This document shows, one piece after another, positions 7,586 to 18,100 of a stretch of DNA of 64,000 nt (its first letter is position 1; every line of letters begins with the position of its first letter). The notes beneath the pieces were generated by a model. The model was not told the origin of the DNA, made no database searches, and was given only the letters and a program-made list of their open reading frames with translations. The position numbers were made by a program, and so were the translations under genes. This stretch comes from SIG603 sp964369415 (GTDB lineage: Bacteria > Bacillota > Clostridia > Oscillospirales > Acutalibacteraceae). The DNA lies in NCBI GenBank assembly GCA_964369415.1, contig CAYJFP010000005.1, positions 47,099 through 111,098 on the forward strand, read 5' to 3'.

Positions 7586-9017
7586 TAATTACATCCTTTT
7601 TTTCTGATAAAATATTTTGGTTTAGTATTGGAATAGAAATAGTTACTTTTGTTCCTCTTCCATGTTCACTTTCTACCTTGAGGCTGCCACCATGCATTTT
7701 GATTATCTCGTCCGCAACTGCAAGGCCTATGCCAGATCCCCTTACGATTTGATTTGCTTTATAAAATTTCTTTTTAACATGTGGCAAATGTTCTTGCGGT
7801 ATTCCACAGCCGCTATCCTCGACAATTACACTTACAAAATTTTTACTCTCTCGGGTTTGAACTTTGATTGTTCCGCCGTTTCCAGTATATTTAAGTGCAT
7901 TGTCAATTATATTTACAAAGACCTGTCTTAGCTTATTTGTATCACCCATTATAGGACTTAGCGCAGTTCCTTCTTCATATATCAAGTCTTTATTTTCAAG
8001 TTTTGCCCTTTCGGTAAATAGAAACACAGCTTCGTCAAGCTCTTGAAGCAAGTCGGTTTTTATCAGTGTAAGACTAATTCTGCCGTTTTGTAGTCTTGAA
8101 AAGTCAAGTAATTCCTCAACTATACCAGAAAGTCTTTTCGACTCTTTAGTGATAACCGCCATGCCCCTTTTTTGCGTTTCCTTGTCCTGTTCTGTTTCTT
8201 GAAGCGTCTCAGCCCAGCCGTTAATTGCAGTGAGTGGAGTTCGAATTTCGTGCGAAACCGAAGAAATAAAATCATTCTTCATTTTTTCAGAATTGCCGAG
8301 CTCTTCTGCCATCAAGTTTATAGTGTCGATGAGTTCTCCGATTTCGTCCTCGTGTGTTTTTTCAATTCTAACGCCAAAGTCACCGCCTGAAATTTTTTGT
8401 GCGGTCAAATTTATCTCTCTAACAGGAGTGAGAATCGAGCGTATGAAATATATACCTGAAAGGCTGATGAAAAGAGTAATCATAAGTCCGACAGTGATAA
8501 AAACTAGGACAAAAAAGCCGATTTGCGAATCTGCCTCTGTCATAGAGACAAGGTATCTTACAGAGCCTTCAATACCTCCTGAATTGTTTCGCACCACCCT
8601 TGTGATAGCCATAACTTTTTCGCCGCTTTCGATTTCACCTATAAAGTAGCCAAAATCGGAAGTGGAGGAAATTGCATTTTCATAATCAGGCATTATCTGT
8701 TCTTGATTAGGAGCAAAACCTGTAGAAGTTACTAAGATGTCACCATCTTTTGAAACGGACATTATTTCCATGTCGTTTTTATCGGGAAAGTTCTCGATAT
8801 ACGCCCTTGAAACGGTCAAAAAGTCAGAACCCGCCGAGGTAGAAAGGACATTTATCAACTCGTCACTTCGGCCTAAAAGAATTTGCTGAATACCGCCGTA
8901 TATAGAGCTTTGAACTGAAAAACTGAGAATAGTAATACACAAAACAAGCAGAATAATTATTATACCAAGAGTATTAAAAAACCATCTTCTTGAAATGCTT
9001 TTTTTCGATAAAATCAT
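7578..9017 (-). CDS. Sensor histidine kinase
   Basis: A 479-residue membrane histidine kinase. In order it has a first transmembrane helix (about 13-35), an extracytoplasmic sensor region of about 125 residues, a second helix (about 165-193), a HAMP domain, a HisKA domain with phospho-acceptor His near 255 in SSVSHEIRTPLTAI, and an HATPase with NIIDNALKYT, DSGCGIP and GSGIGLAVA. It partners the OmpR-type regulator encoded 31 bases upstream. The signal is unknown. Its stop overlaps the DUF1385 start. Confidence 0.95.
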   Translation of the reverse strand: MILSKKSISRRWFFNTLGIIIILLVLCITILSFSVQSSIYGGIQQILLGRSDELINVLSTSAGSDFLTVSRAYIENFPDKNDMEIMSVSKDGDILVTSTGFAPNQEQIMPDYENAISSTSDFGYFIGEIESGEKVMAITRVVRNNSGGIEGSVRYLVSMTEADSQIGFFVLVFITVGLMITLFISLSGIYFIRSILTPVREINLTAQKISGGDFGVRIEKTHEDEIGELIDTINLMAEELGNSEKMKNDFISSVSHEIRTPLTAINGWAETLQETEQDKETQKRGMAVITKESKRLSGIVEELLDFSRLQNGRISLTLIKTDLLQELDEAVFLFTERAKLENKDLIYEEGTALSPIMGDTNKLRQVFVNIIDNALKYTGNGGTIKVQTRESKNFVSVIVEDSGCGIPQEHLPHVKKKFYKANQIVRGSGIGLAVADEIIKMHGGSLKVESEHGRGTKVTISIPILNQNILSEKKDVINE

Positions 9018-9048
9018 ATATTAGTACACCTTTGAATAATTAAATTCA

Positions 9049-9753
9049 TCACATTGCATCCCATCTGTAGCCAAGTCCCCAAACAGTTGCTATATGTGTA
9101 GGACTCGAAGGCTCGTCCTCAATCTTCATTCTAAGTCTTCGAATATTTACATCTACAATCTTTTCTTCGCCAGCATATGAATTTCCCCAAACATGATGAA
9201 GAATGTCGGTGCGGTTAAGCGATAGCCCAGGATTTGCAAAAAAATATTCCATGATTTGAAATTCCACTTGCGTAAGCTCAATGAGAACACCTTTTTTTGT
9301 AAAACTTCTGTTTCTAAAATTAATTGTAAAGTCCCCCGAGCTGATTTCTTCTGAAAAATCTTTTTTGCTGCCGCCTGATAATTCTACTCGTCTATGAACG
9401 GCATCGACCCTTGCGACAAGTTCAGATGGTGAAAAAGGCTTGGTCACATAGTCGTCAGCGCCCATCATAAGTCCGCTTACCTTGTCCATTTCCTGCGTTT
9501 TTGCGGTGAGCATTATGATTCCGACAGAGCCGCTTTTTTTTCTAAGCTCTCTGCAAACGGCAAGTCCGTCGTATCTTCCGGGCATCATAATATCGAGTAT
9601 TACAATGTCGAAATCACCCGAATTTTTTTCATATATTTCAAGCGCTTCGTCTCCGCTTGAAGCTTCTGTAGTTGTATATCCAGCACGTTTTAAATTTATT
9701 ACAACAAATTCTCTAATATTTTGTTCGTCTTCACAAACCAGAACTTTTTTCAC
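9049..9753 (-). CDS. OmpR-family response regulator
   Basis: A 234-residue regulator with a receiver domain (acidic pair in CEDEQ, phospho-acceptor D54 in VILDIMMPG, Lys in VTKPFSPSEL) and a C-terminal winged-helix DNA-binding domain ending TVWGLGYRWDAM. The start is a GTG with GAAGGG before it. It is transcribed between the lipoprotein gene and the kinase gene, so the pair probably responds to envelope state. Targets are unknown. Confidence 0.95.
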   Translation of the reverse strand: MKKVLVCEDEQNIREFVVINLKRAGYTTTEASSGDEALEIYEKNSGDFDIVILDIMMPGRYDGLAVCRELRKKSGSVGIIMLTAKTQEMDKVSGLMMGADDYVTKPFSPSELVARVDAVHRRVELSGGSKKDFSEEISSGDFTINFRNRSFTKKGVLIELTQVEFQIMEYFFANPGLSLNRTDILHHVWGNSYAGEEKIVDVNIRRLRMKIEDEPSSPTHIATVWGLGYRWDAM

Positions 9754-9779
9754 CGTTAAACCCTTCTTTCCAAAATGTT

Positions 9780-11114
9780 TTATAAATCTTCATTTATCAA
9801 TCGAATGCTGTTTTTAATCTTATAGTCATCTGCGCCAAAGGTTTGAAGTGCGTAGACACTACTGTTTTCAGATGTAAAAAGAAGCTCGTAGTCTTCTTGA
9901 TTTTCCAAATTTTCCCATTGTTCACCGCTGAAAATACTTAGAGTATAGATGTGTTTTTCCGAAGAGCTCGTATTATCTGCTGCCACTATGTTTTGCGAGA
10001 TAAAGTAGTTGCCCGAAGTCGACTGATAACATCTAATCTCTTTATCGGGATTGACTTCAAACATAAAGTTGTTGTTTAAACTAATTATGGTTCTCTCAGT
10101 AAGCACGGCTTCATAAGTTATAGGGTCAAGCTCTACCCAGTCGACATAGTACTGAATAGGGTCGTAAACTTCCTCGGGGTTAAGCCCAGGCTGAAGCCTT
10201 ACTATAGGGAACTCTATTACCGAGTCTTCGTCCAAATCCATCAAGCCGATGCTAAGAGAAGAAGACCTTGAAAAATTATTATATTTCGATATAAACTCCT
10301 CTGTAGCAAGAGGTGTGTTTAAAATATCGTTCTTTAAAGTTAAAATTTGCGTAACCGTGTTTCCTTCACTTGCGACACCCTCTAAAACTATTACCTTATC
10401 CGTTAATGAAAGATTTTCTTCTGATACAGAGGTGTATCTTACAACGGTGTTATCAAGAATTACCGAGTGCTTGAGTATAGGTTTTTGGTCGAAAGAAAAA
10501 ATTCTTGCAACGGCATTTCTATCCTGACTCATTTCGTCTTCCGATGGGGTAAAAACCGTAGAAGTAAAAAGGTCCATGATTCCGTCTTCGTTAATGTCGA
10601 TAAGCATAAGTTCATTGTAAGTGTGGTCAAGAGCGTATTCAATGACACGGTCGTTTTCGTATTTATAAACAGAAATAGTGGCGGTGAGACTTTGTGGAGA
10701 GCCCCAGCCAACTATCATTTCGTTTTCGCCATCGCCAGATAAATCGCCAAAAAACACCTTGTCAACCTGTGCACCAGCATTTTTATATGAATCGGTTATC
10801 TGCCAGCCATCTTCACTTTCAAACATGAATTGTATGATGATTCCACCCTCGGGGTCTTCAATAAATCCGATGGCTTCGTCTTTTGAGTCGTGGTTTAAGT
10901 CTTCTGTAATTAAGGCAGAACGATAGTCGCCACGCTTAGGATAGGCAAAGTTAAGCTCGCCCTCATCTGTCTTTAATAGGTCGTATATTTCCTGTTGATC
11001 ATCGTTTGACTTAGGCGGAGACATAAGGTCTTGTACATCCATGGTTCCTATAGTACATCCACTAAGAGTCAAAAAAGAGGCAGTAAATAAAAGGCAAATA
11101 AAAAATTTTTTCAT
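9780..11114 (-). CDS. Lipoprotein with FG-GAP-like beta-propeller repeats
   Basis: A 444-residue secreted lipoprotein. The signal peptide MKKFFICLLFTASF ends in the lipobox LTLSGC, with Cys near residue 19. At least four Ca-binding-type loops recur: DLNHDSKDE, DLSGDGENE, DINEDGIMD and DLDEDSVIE, as in FG-GAP/VCBS propellers. I chose the ATG at 11114 because it gives the signal peptide and has GAAAGG before it; the frame extends further upstream without an RBS. It is the first gene of an operon with a response regulator and a kinase and may be part of the sensing system on the outer face of the membrane. No enzyme motif is seen. Confidence 0.8.
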   Translation of the reverse strand: MKKFFICLLFTASFLTLSGCTIGTMDVQDLMSPPKSNDDQQEIYDLLKTDEGELNFAYPKRGDYRSALITEDLNHDSKDEAIGFIEDPEGGIIIQFMFESEDGWQITDSYKNAGAQVDKVFFGDLSGDGENEMIVGWGSPQSLTATISVYKYENDRVIEYALDHTYNELMLIDINEDGIMDLFTSTVFTPSEDEMSQDRNAVARIFSFDQKPILKHSVILDNTVVRYTSVSEENLSLTDKVIVLEGVASEGNTVTQILTLKNDILNTPLATEEFISKYNNFSRSSSLSIGLMDLDEDSVIEFPIVRLQPGLNPEEVYDPIQYYVDWVELDPITYEAVLTERTIISLNNNFMFEVNPDKEIRCYQSTSGNYFISQNIVAADNTSSSEKHIYTLSIFSGEQWENLENQEDYELLFTSENSSVYALQTFGADDYKIKNSIRLINEDL

Positions 11115-11175
11115 TACAAAACCTTTCAAAATATGCGTTTTAAATTCTATAAATAATTGGAATAAACTCCATAAA

Positions 11176-11204
11176 ATTATAACATTTAATAAACTAAAAG
11201 TCAA
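11176..11204 (-). promoter_or_regulatory. Sigma-A promoter of the lipoprotein/two-component operon
   Basis: On the minus strand, TTGACT, a 17-base spacer and TATAAT lie about 60 bases upstream of the lipoprotein start. Confidence 0.8.
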
Positions 11205-11259
11205 ACAGGTATAACTTTTAATTTATTGCCTATCATCTACTCGAAAGGGTGATAAAATC

Positions 11260-11853
11260 ATGAACATAAAAAACATAAACAAAATAATTTTTGCGGGATT
11301 TATAATTACAGTTTGCTTTTCTTTTTTAGGCTTTACGGCAGAAAGTGAGGACTTAAGCAGCAAACTAATAAGACTTCATGTAAAGGCAAATTCCGATACC
11401 GATTTTGACCAAGAGATAAAGTTAAGCGTAAAAGACAGCGTTTCAGATTTTACAGAAGAAGTGGTGGCAGAAGCATTTTCTATGGAAGACGCCGAAAATT
11501 TACTTATAAAAAATTTACCTGAAATTGAAGAAGCCGCAAATGATAAACTTAAAGAGCTAAATGTAAATTATAAAGCCAGCGCAAGTGTAGACTTTGAATA
11601 CTTCAAAACACGGGAGTACGAGACCTTTACCTTGCCAGCGGGTGAGTATAAAACGCTTAGAATATCTTTGGGTGAGGCAGAGGGGGAAAACTGGTGGTGC
11701 GTGGTGTATCCTTCGCTTTGCTCAGCGGTCGAAATAGATGAAGATATAGAGGAATTAAGTGAAGAGGAAGTCGAGTTAATCGAAGAAAGTCCGGAAATAT
11801 CATTTATGTTATACGAATGGTATAAAAATATCGTAAATTTTTTTAGTGAATAG
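11260..11853 (+). CDS. spoIIR: Stage II sporulation protein R
   Basis: A 197-residue exported protein. In Bacillus, SpoIIR is made in the forespore under sigma-F and triggers SpoIIGA to process pro-sigma-E in the mother cell. A membrane/signal segment spans about residues 7-27, followed by the family hallmark LIRLHVKANSDTDFDQ, a central NYKASASVDFEYF region and PAGEYKTLRISLGEAEG with NWWCVVYPSLC. GAAAGGGTG precedes the ATG. No clear sigma-F promoter was found. It shows that the organism forms spores or descends from spore formers. Confidence 0.93.
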   Translation: MNIKNINKIIFAGFIITVCFSFLGFTAESEDLSSKLIRLHVKANSDTDFDQEIKLSVKDSVSDFTEEVVAEAFSMEDAENLLIKNLPEIEEAANDKLKELNVNYKASASVDFEYFKTREYETFTLPAGEYKTLRISLGEAEGENWWCVVYPSLCSAVEIDEDIEELSEEEVELIEESPEISFMLYEWYKNIVNFFSE

Positions 11854-11855
11854 AA

Positions 11856-11884
11856 TTGAAGCGACTGTGGGAAAATGATATAAT
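11856..11884 (+). promoter_or_regulatory. Sigma-A promoter of addBA
   Basis: TTGAAG, a 17-base spacer and TATAAT, 28 bases before the addB start codon and directly after spoIIR. Confidence 0.8.
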
Positions 11885-11911
11885 TTAAGCATTAAACTTA
11901 AGGAGTCTGTT

Positions 11912-14900
11912 ATGCTTAATTTTGTTTTAGGTAGAGCCGGATACGGAAAAACCGAGTATATAAGGAATAAAGCTACTGAATATGCCAAAAATGGTGAGAG
12001 CGTAGTCGTGATAGTGCCAGAGCAAATGAGCTTTGATACTGAAAAAGCCATGGCGGTTAGTGGTGACATGGAAATAAATTCTAAAATAGAAATTTTTTCA
12101 TTTAATAGGCTTTGTGAAGAAACGTTTAGGCTGTATGGAGGAATAAAAGAAAAAAGAATAGATGACAGCGCTAAAGAGCTTATTATGGCACTTGCAATAG
12201 ATGCCGTTAGGGATAATTTAGATTTATATAAAAATACAGAAAGCACGGCACTTTGTACCTTGATGCTCGATGCCGTGGAGGAGTTTAAAAATTCAGGAAT
12301 TACCACCGAAGAGGTGATGAGTCTTAAAGATGAGTTTGACGGTGCTTTAAGTAAAAAACTATATGAATCTGCACTGATTTACGAGAGTTTTAAGGCGCAT
12401 CTATCGGGCAGTTACATAGAGCCGTTGGACATTCAAACAAGGGCGGGCGACTTGCTTTTAGAGAATAAATATTTTAAGGATAAAATTTTACTAATAGATG
12501 GTTTTGAAGGCTTTGATGCACGAAAACTAAAGATTATCGAAAGTGCGTTTAGTCATGCAAAAGAGGTGTATATCAGCCTTTGTGAGGACGATGATTTTGA
12601 AAATGACGAGAGCCATTTTTTTGCACCGATAACAAAAACCAGAAGAAAACTCATGAGAAAAGCAAGGGAAAAAAACGTTAAAATTGCACCGCATGTAAGG
12701 CTTGAATCGGCTATTAGATTTGAAAGTGATGAGCTTAAAATTTTGGAAAAAAGTGTTTACTCATATGAAGAAACAGAAGAGGTTATAAAACGTGAAGATG
12801 TTTCACTGTTTGAAGCTGCCAATATTTACGATGAAGCCGAGTATATAGCGGCGAGCATTAAGGATTTGATTCAAAAAGGATATAGATATGGCGACATAAG
12901 CGTAGTGTGCCGAAATTCGGAGAAATACACGGATTTAATGGAGAATACCTTTAAAAAATGGGAGATTCCAAGCTTTATCTCAAGACCGTATAACGCCGAG
13001 AGTTCGCCTTTAATTAGACTGTTGACATCTGTTTTTGAAATTTGCGAAAAGGGATTTAAGACTGAGGAGATTTTTAATATATTAAAAACAGGATTAATCT
13101 CAGTACAAGAAGAGTTAGTTTTTGAACTTGAAAACTATGTCTATATGTGGAAAATTGACGGCGCTTCGTGGAAAAATCCTTTTACAAAATCGGTGCACGG
13201 ATTTGAAAGAGAAGATGATGAAGAGGAAACAGAAAAACTTGAAAAAATCAGGAAAATGCTTGTAGGGAATATACTTAAATTTAAGAAAACCTGCGAAAAG
13301 GCAAGTGGCGCCGAAATTTCAGAAGCGGTCTATAATTTGTTTTTAGATTTAAATGTTCAGGAAAATTTAATAATCTACACCGAAAATCTGGAAAGGCTTA
13401 ATTTAACAGAGAAATCGAAAGAGCAGATTAGAGTATGGGACAAGCTCATGGATTTGCTAGATAAATTTGCTGATATCATAGGTCAAAGGGCGATAAGTCT
13501 AAGCGATTATCAGAGGTATTTAAGAAAAATTTTGTCAAAAGAAGACCTGATGGACATACCGCTAAGGCTTGATAACGTGATGTTTGGAACTGCAGATAAC
13601 ATTAAACATTCATCTAAAATAGTGTTTTTGGTAGGTTGTATTTTGGGAGATTTTCCAAGAATTCCTAGTGAGAAAGGTATTTTTACTTCAGCAGAAAGAA
13701 GATTTTTAAAAGAAAAGCAGGTCGAGCTTCAGTTTGATACGGAAATGGAGATGCTATTAGAAAGATTTTATGCATACAGTGCATGTTTTTCGGCGACTGA
13801 AAAAGTTTTCTTAAGCTATTACACATCGGATGGGACAAATGAATTTATAAAAAGTGAAATAATGGATGAGGTGCAAAGGGTAAGCGGTGCAGAGATAAAA
13901 AAAGAGCTGCCTTTTGACTATTACTGCACATGCGAAGAGGCGCTTTTTGCCTTGTGTGCGCAAAAGTACAGGGAGAATTCGCCCGAGTCAGAGAGCCTTA
14001 AGGAAGTCACACAGTCACTTTTTAATTTAGAAACAAGATTTGAAGCCTTGAAAAGGGCGGTCAGTGACAGTGAATTTAAACTTGATAAAAATTCGGCAAA
14101 AACTCTTTTTGGAAGCACTACTTTTTCACCGTCTCAAATCGAAAATTATCACCAGTGCAAATTTTGGTATTTTTGCAGGTACGGCCTTGGCGCAAAATCA
14201 AAGAAAACAGCCGAGGTGGACGTGCTTCGCTACGGCACGCTTATGCACTATGTTTTCGAGCAAATAATAGCCACAAATTCGTATGAAAACATGGAAGAAA
14301 CGGAGATAGAAAAATACGTTTCAGATTTAGTCAAATCGTACATAGAAGAAAATATGGGTGGAATGGACAAGCTTTCATTTAGCGATATTTACAGGATAAA
14401 AAGGCTAGAGGAAACGGCGGTGCTTCTCTCGAAAAGGCTGATAAGAGAGATGAAACAGAGCAAGTTTAAGCCGAAATACTTAGAGCTTAAACTCGAAAAA
14501 GACGGTGAGTTTCCACCGCTTAAAATCAAAACAGAGGACGAAAGAGAAATATTTGTAAGAGGAATTATCGACAGGGTTGACATATACGAAGACAACGAAA
14601 CGAAATATGTGAGGATAGTCGATTATAAGACGGGCACGAAAGAGTTTAAACTCTACGATGTTTTAAACGGGCTTAGCATGCAAATGCTCATTTATCTTGC
14701 GGCTTTATCTGAAAAAGGTCTTGTGCCGGCGGGTGCGTTATATATGCCGGCGGCGTATCCGAGTGTTCCAGCAGAAAGAGGAGAAAGCATAGAAAAAATA
14801 AGAAACAAACAGGACGAAAAAATGTGTATGAGCGGAATTGTTTTAGAGGACGAGGACATAATTACCGCTATGGAAAAATCGGTAGAGGGCAAATTTATTC

Positions 14901-15199
14901 CAATTAAAGTTAAGAAAAACAGTGAGTTTACAGGCAGTGAAAGTTTGTATTTAAACCATGAACTTACCTACTTGTTTTCGTATGTGAAAAAACTTATCAG
15001 CACGATGAGCATAGAGCTTTTAAACGGCGATATACAGGCAAAACCAAGAGTGAACTATAAAAACGTGTGCCAGTGGTGCGAATTTAAACAAATATGTCTT
15101 AAAGAAAATTCTGAAACAGAAAAAAACAATCTTAAAAAACATGAAGTCATGGATTTAATCAGAAAGGAGGTAATGCTAGATGAGAAAGTGGACGGATAA
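11912..15199 (+). CDS. addB: ATP-dependent helicase/nuclease subunit B
   Basis: A 1095-residue AddB. With AddA it makes the RecBCD-type helicase-nuclease that resects double-strand breaks and recognises Chi. The N-terminus has a Walker A loop, LGRAGYGKTEYI. The C-terminal nuclease domain shows RGIIDRVDIYEDN and VRIVDYKTGTKEF. The Fe-S cluster that locks this domain is implied by cysteines in YHQCKFWYFCRYG and VCQWCEFKQICLKE. AAGGAG precedes the ATG. It overlaps addA by 20 bases. Confidence 0.95.
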   Translation: MLNFVLGRAGYGKTEYIRNKATEYAKNGESVVVIVPEQMSFDTEKAMAVSGDMEINSKIEIFSFNRLCEETFRLYGGIKEKRIDDSAKELIMALAIDAVRDNLDLYKNTESTALCTLMLDAVEEFKNSGITTEEVMSLKDEFDGALSKKLYESALIYESFKAHLSGSYIEPLDIQTRAGDLLLENKYFKDKILLIDGFEGFDARKLKIIESAFSHAKEVYISLCEDDDFENDESHFFAPITKTRRKLMRKAREKNVKIAPHVRLESAIRFESDELKILEKSVYSYEETEEVIKREDVSLFEAANIYDEAEYIAASIKDLIQKGYRYGDISVVCRNSEKYTDLMENTFKKWEIPSFISRPYNAESSPLIRLLTSVFEICEKGFKTEEIFNILKTGLISVQEELVFELENYVYMWKIDGASWKNPFTKSVHGFEREDDEEETEKLEKIRKMLVGNILKFKKTCEKASGAEISEAVYNLFLDLNVQENLIIYTENLERLNLTEKSKEQIRVWDKLMDLLDKFADIIGQRAISLSDYQRYLRKILSKEDLMDIPLRLDNVMFGTADNIKHSSKIVFLVGCILGDFPRIPSEKGIFTSAERRFLKEKQVELQFDTEMEMLLERFYAYSACFSATEKVFLSYYTSDGTNEFIKSEIMDEVQRVSGAEIKKELPFDYYCTCEEALFALCAQKYRENSPESESLKEVTQSLFNLETRFEALKRAVSDSEFKLDKNSAKTLFGSTTFSPSQIENYHQCKFWYFCRYGLGAKSKKTAEVDVLRYGTLMHYVFEQIIATNSYENMEETEIEKYVSDLVKSYIEENMGGMDKLSFSDIYRIKRLEETAVLLSKRLIREMKQSKFKPKYLELKLEKDGEFPPLKIKTEDEREIFVRGIIDRVDIYEDNETKYVRIVDYKTGTKEFKLYDVLNGLSMQMLIYLAALSEKGLVPAGALYMPAAYPSVPAERGESIEKIRNKQDEKMCMSGIVLEDEDIITAMEKSVEGKFIPIKVKKNSEFTGSESLYLNHELTYLFSYVKKLISTMSIELLNGDIQAKPRVNYKNVCQWCEFKQICLKENSETEKNNLKKHEVMDLIRKEVMLDEKVDG

Positions 15200-18100
15200 A
15201 CAGGAAGACGCAATAAAAGCGCTAAACGGCACGGTGTTAGTTTCGGCGGCGGCTGGAAGCGGAAAGACTTCTGTGTTGGTCGAAAGGCTAATCGGAAGGC
15301 TTACCGATAGAGAAAATCCATGTCTTGCAGATAGAGTTTTGGTCGTGACATATACAAATGCGGCGGCAGCAGAAATGAAAGAGCGTGTGGAAAAATCCAT
15401 AGCAGAACTTATAAAAAAAGACCCGTTTAACACATATTTAAAGAGGCAACAAATGCTCATTCCGTCTATGAATATCAGCACGGTCCATAGCTTTTGTTCA
15501 AAGCTCATAAGGGAGTACTTCTACCTTTGTGAGATTTCACCAGATTATAAGATAATTCCAGATAAGCAGCGAATGGAGCTTATGGAAGAATGTGTGAGTG
15601 ATGCGGTTAAAAAAAGGTTTGAAAAGGGCGACTTTACCCTTGCAAATACATTGAGTTCGGAAAAAAGCGACAGAGGACTATTTGAAACGGTTTTTAAGGT
15701 GTATGAATTTATGAACACCTCGCTTTTTCCAGAGGATTGGATGCAGGAAAAATCCTCAAAATACACGGGCAATATAGAGATGTCGCCGTGGGGCAAAGTT
15801 CTGATTAATCATTTAAAAGAGACGGTGACTTCCTGTCTTAAACTAAGTAATCAGAACCTTAAAATAATCAGTTTTGACGAAAAAATCGATGCGGCATATT
15901 CTCCCGCTGTAAACGAAGATATTAAAGTATTAGAAAAGATTTTAGAACTGTGTGAAGTAGGGCTATGGGAAGACATACACACCGCTTTAAAAGAAATTAA
16001 ATGGAAAAGACTAACCATATTAAAAGGTGCAGATTTTGACGAGCTAAAAGTAAAATCCAAAGGAATAAGGGACTACATAAAAGACCAAATTAAAAAATCG
16101 GCAAAGCTTTTTGAAGACAGTGAAAGCGTGTGCAAGGAAGTTTTAGAGCAAAATCATGAATACATAGAAAAGTTAAAGGACTTGACATTAGAATTTGCCG
16201 AAAACTTTAAACAAAGAAAGAAAGAAAGGAAATTTGTAGATTACGGAGACCTTGAACACATGGTGGTCTCGCTTCTTCTTGAGAAAAAAGACGGCGTGGT
16301 TTCGTTTACAAAAACGGCGCTTGATTTATCGCTTAGATTCGATGAAATCATGGTGGATGAGTATCAGGACACGAACGAAGTTCAGGACTACATCTTTAGG
16401 GCGCTCTCTAAAAATGACAGCAATAAATTCATGGTTGGAGACTTAAAGCAGTGTATTTATAGCTTTAGGCGTGCAAATCCCTACATTTTTTCTTCGTATA
16501 AAGATAGTTTTGAAGATTACGACAGGGAGAAAGACAATTATCCGTCGGTCGTAAACCTTGATAAAAATTTTAGGTCAAGGAAAAATGTCATCGACAGCGT
16601 AAACTTTATGTTCTCGGTATTGATGTCAAAAAGTGTAGGCGGAACGGATTACGGGAGCGATGAAAGTCTAAAATTTGCCGCAGATTACGAAGAGGGCGAA
16701 GGCTACGAAACCCAGCTTGACTTTCTTGAAAAAACGGATTTGCCGACAGAAATTAACGAGGCAAGGCACATCGCTTCTATAATCAACGAAAACATAGAAA
16801 AAGGACTCGTAGTAAATGACAAGGGCACTAAGCGAAAAGCTTGCTACAAAGACTTTTGCATCCTTTTAAGAAATGCAAACAACTGTGCGCATATTTATGC
16901 AGATGAACTGATAAAAAATGGAATTCCAGCAAACACCGAGATTAAAAAAGGCTTTTTTGAAAGCCCAGAGGTGCTCGGAGTTTTGGCGTTTTTACAAGTT
17001 ATCGACAATCCAAATCAAGATGTGGCACTTTTATCTACGCTTTTAGGGCCAATTTACGGATTTGAGCCAGCTGATTTAATATTTATGAAAAATCAGAACA
17101 AATACACAGCTGTCACAAAAGATAAGACAGGAAAATTTGATAAGTTTTTGTCCGATTTAAGAGAGTATAGACTCATGGCATCGAGCATGCCGTCGGATAA
17201 ATTTATTGACCTGTTTTATTTAAGAACAGGGTACATACAAATTGTCTCTGCTATGAAAGATTCGAAGCAGAAAGTTGCTAATCTGATGATGCTGAAAAAC
17301 TACTCCAGCCAGTACGAAGACTCAGGGTACAAAGGGCTTAACGGATTTGTAAAATTCATGGAGAGAATGAGTAAGAGTAGGACGGACATGGAAGGCGCTT
17401 CCGTAGCGCTTGATGATGATAATTATGTAAAAATAATGAGCATACACAAGTCAAAAGGCTTAGAGTTTCCAGTTACAATAGTGGCGGGTTGTGGAAAGCT
17501 TCCGAGAAATGAAACCTCCGATGTAGTTTTAAATTCAGAGCTTGGAATCGGGATTAAAGTAAGAGATGGTGTGGCGGGTGTGAAATACAACAACTTTGTA
17601 AGAAACGCCATAATGCTAAAAAATCATAAAGACGAGCTAAGTGAGGAGTTAAGGGTCCTATACGTTGCGGCGACAAGGGCGAGAGAAAAGCTAATTTTCG
17701 TTTCGACTATGACTAATATAAATTCTAAAATAGGAACCTATTCGGCACTGCTTACAGATGGTGAAAAGGTGGATTCATACACCGTAAACAGTACATCCAC
17801 TGCGGCTGACAGGCTGTTGATTTGTGCACTAAAGCATCCGGACGGAAGAATGTTAAGACATTCAGTAGGAGCTGATGATTCGTGTGTTTCTTACCAAAGT
17901 TTCAGTCCGTGGAATGTAAGGGTGATTTCTGAAGAAGGAAAAAGCATAAGTTCAGAAAAAGTAGAAGCTCAAAAACAAAGTTCGGATAAAGAAATAATCA
18001 AAAAGATAGAAGATAGACTAAATTTTGGCTACCCACACAAAGATATTAACTTAATACCCGCTAAACTTACGGCAACAGAACTTGCTAAAAAGAAAATTGG

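Noticed and set aside
11205..11259. Sigma-F promoter upstream of spoIIR
   Set aside because: GGTGATAAAAT does not fit GGnnAnAnT with a proper -35, and it overlaps the RBS; expression control could not be read.
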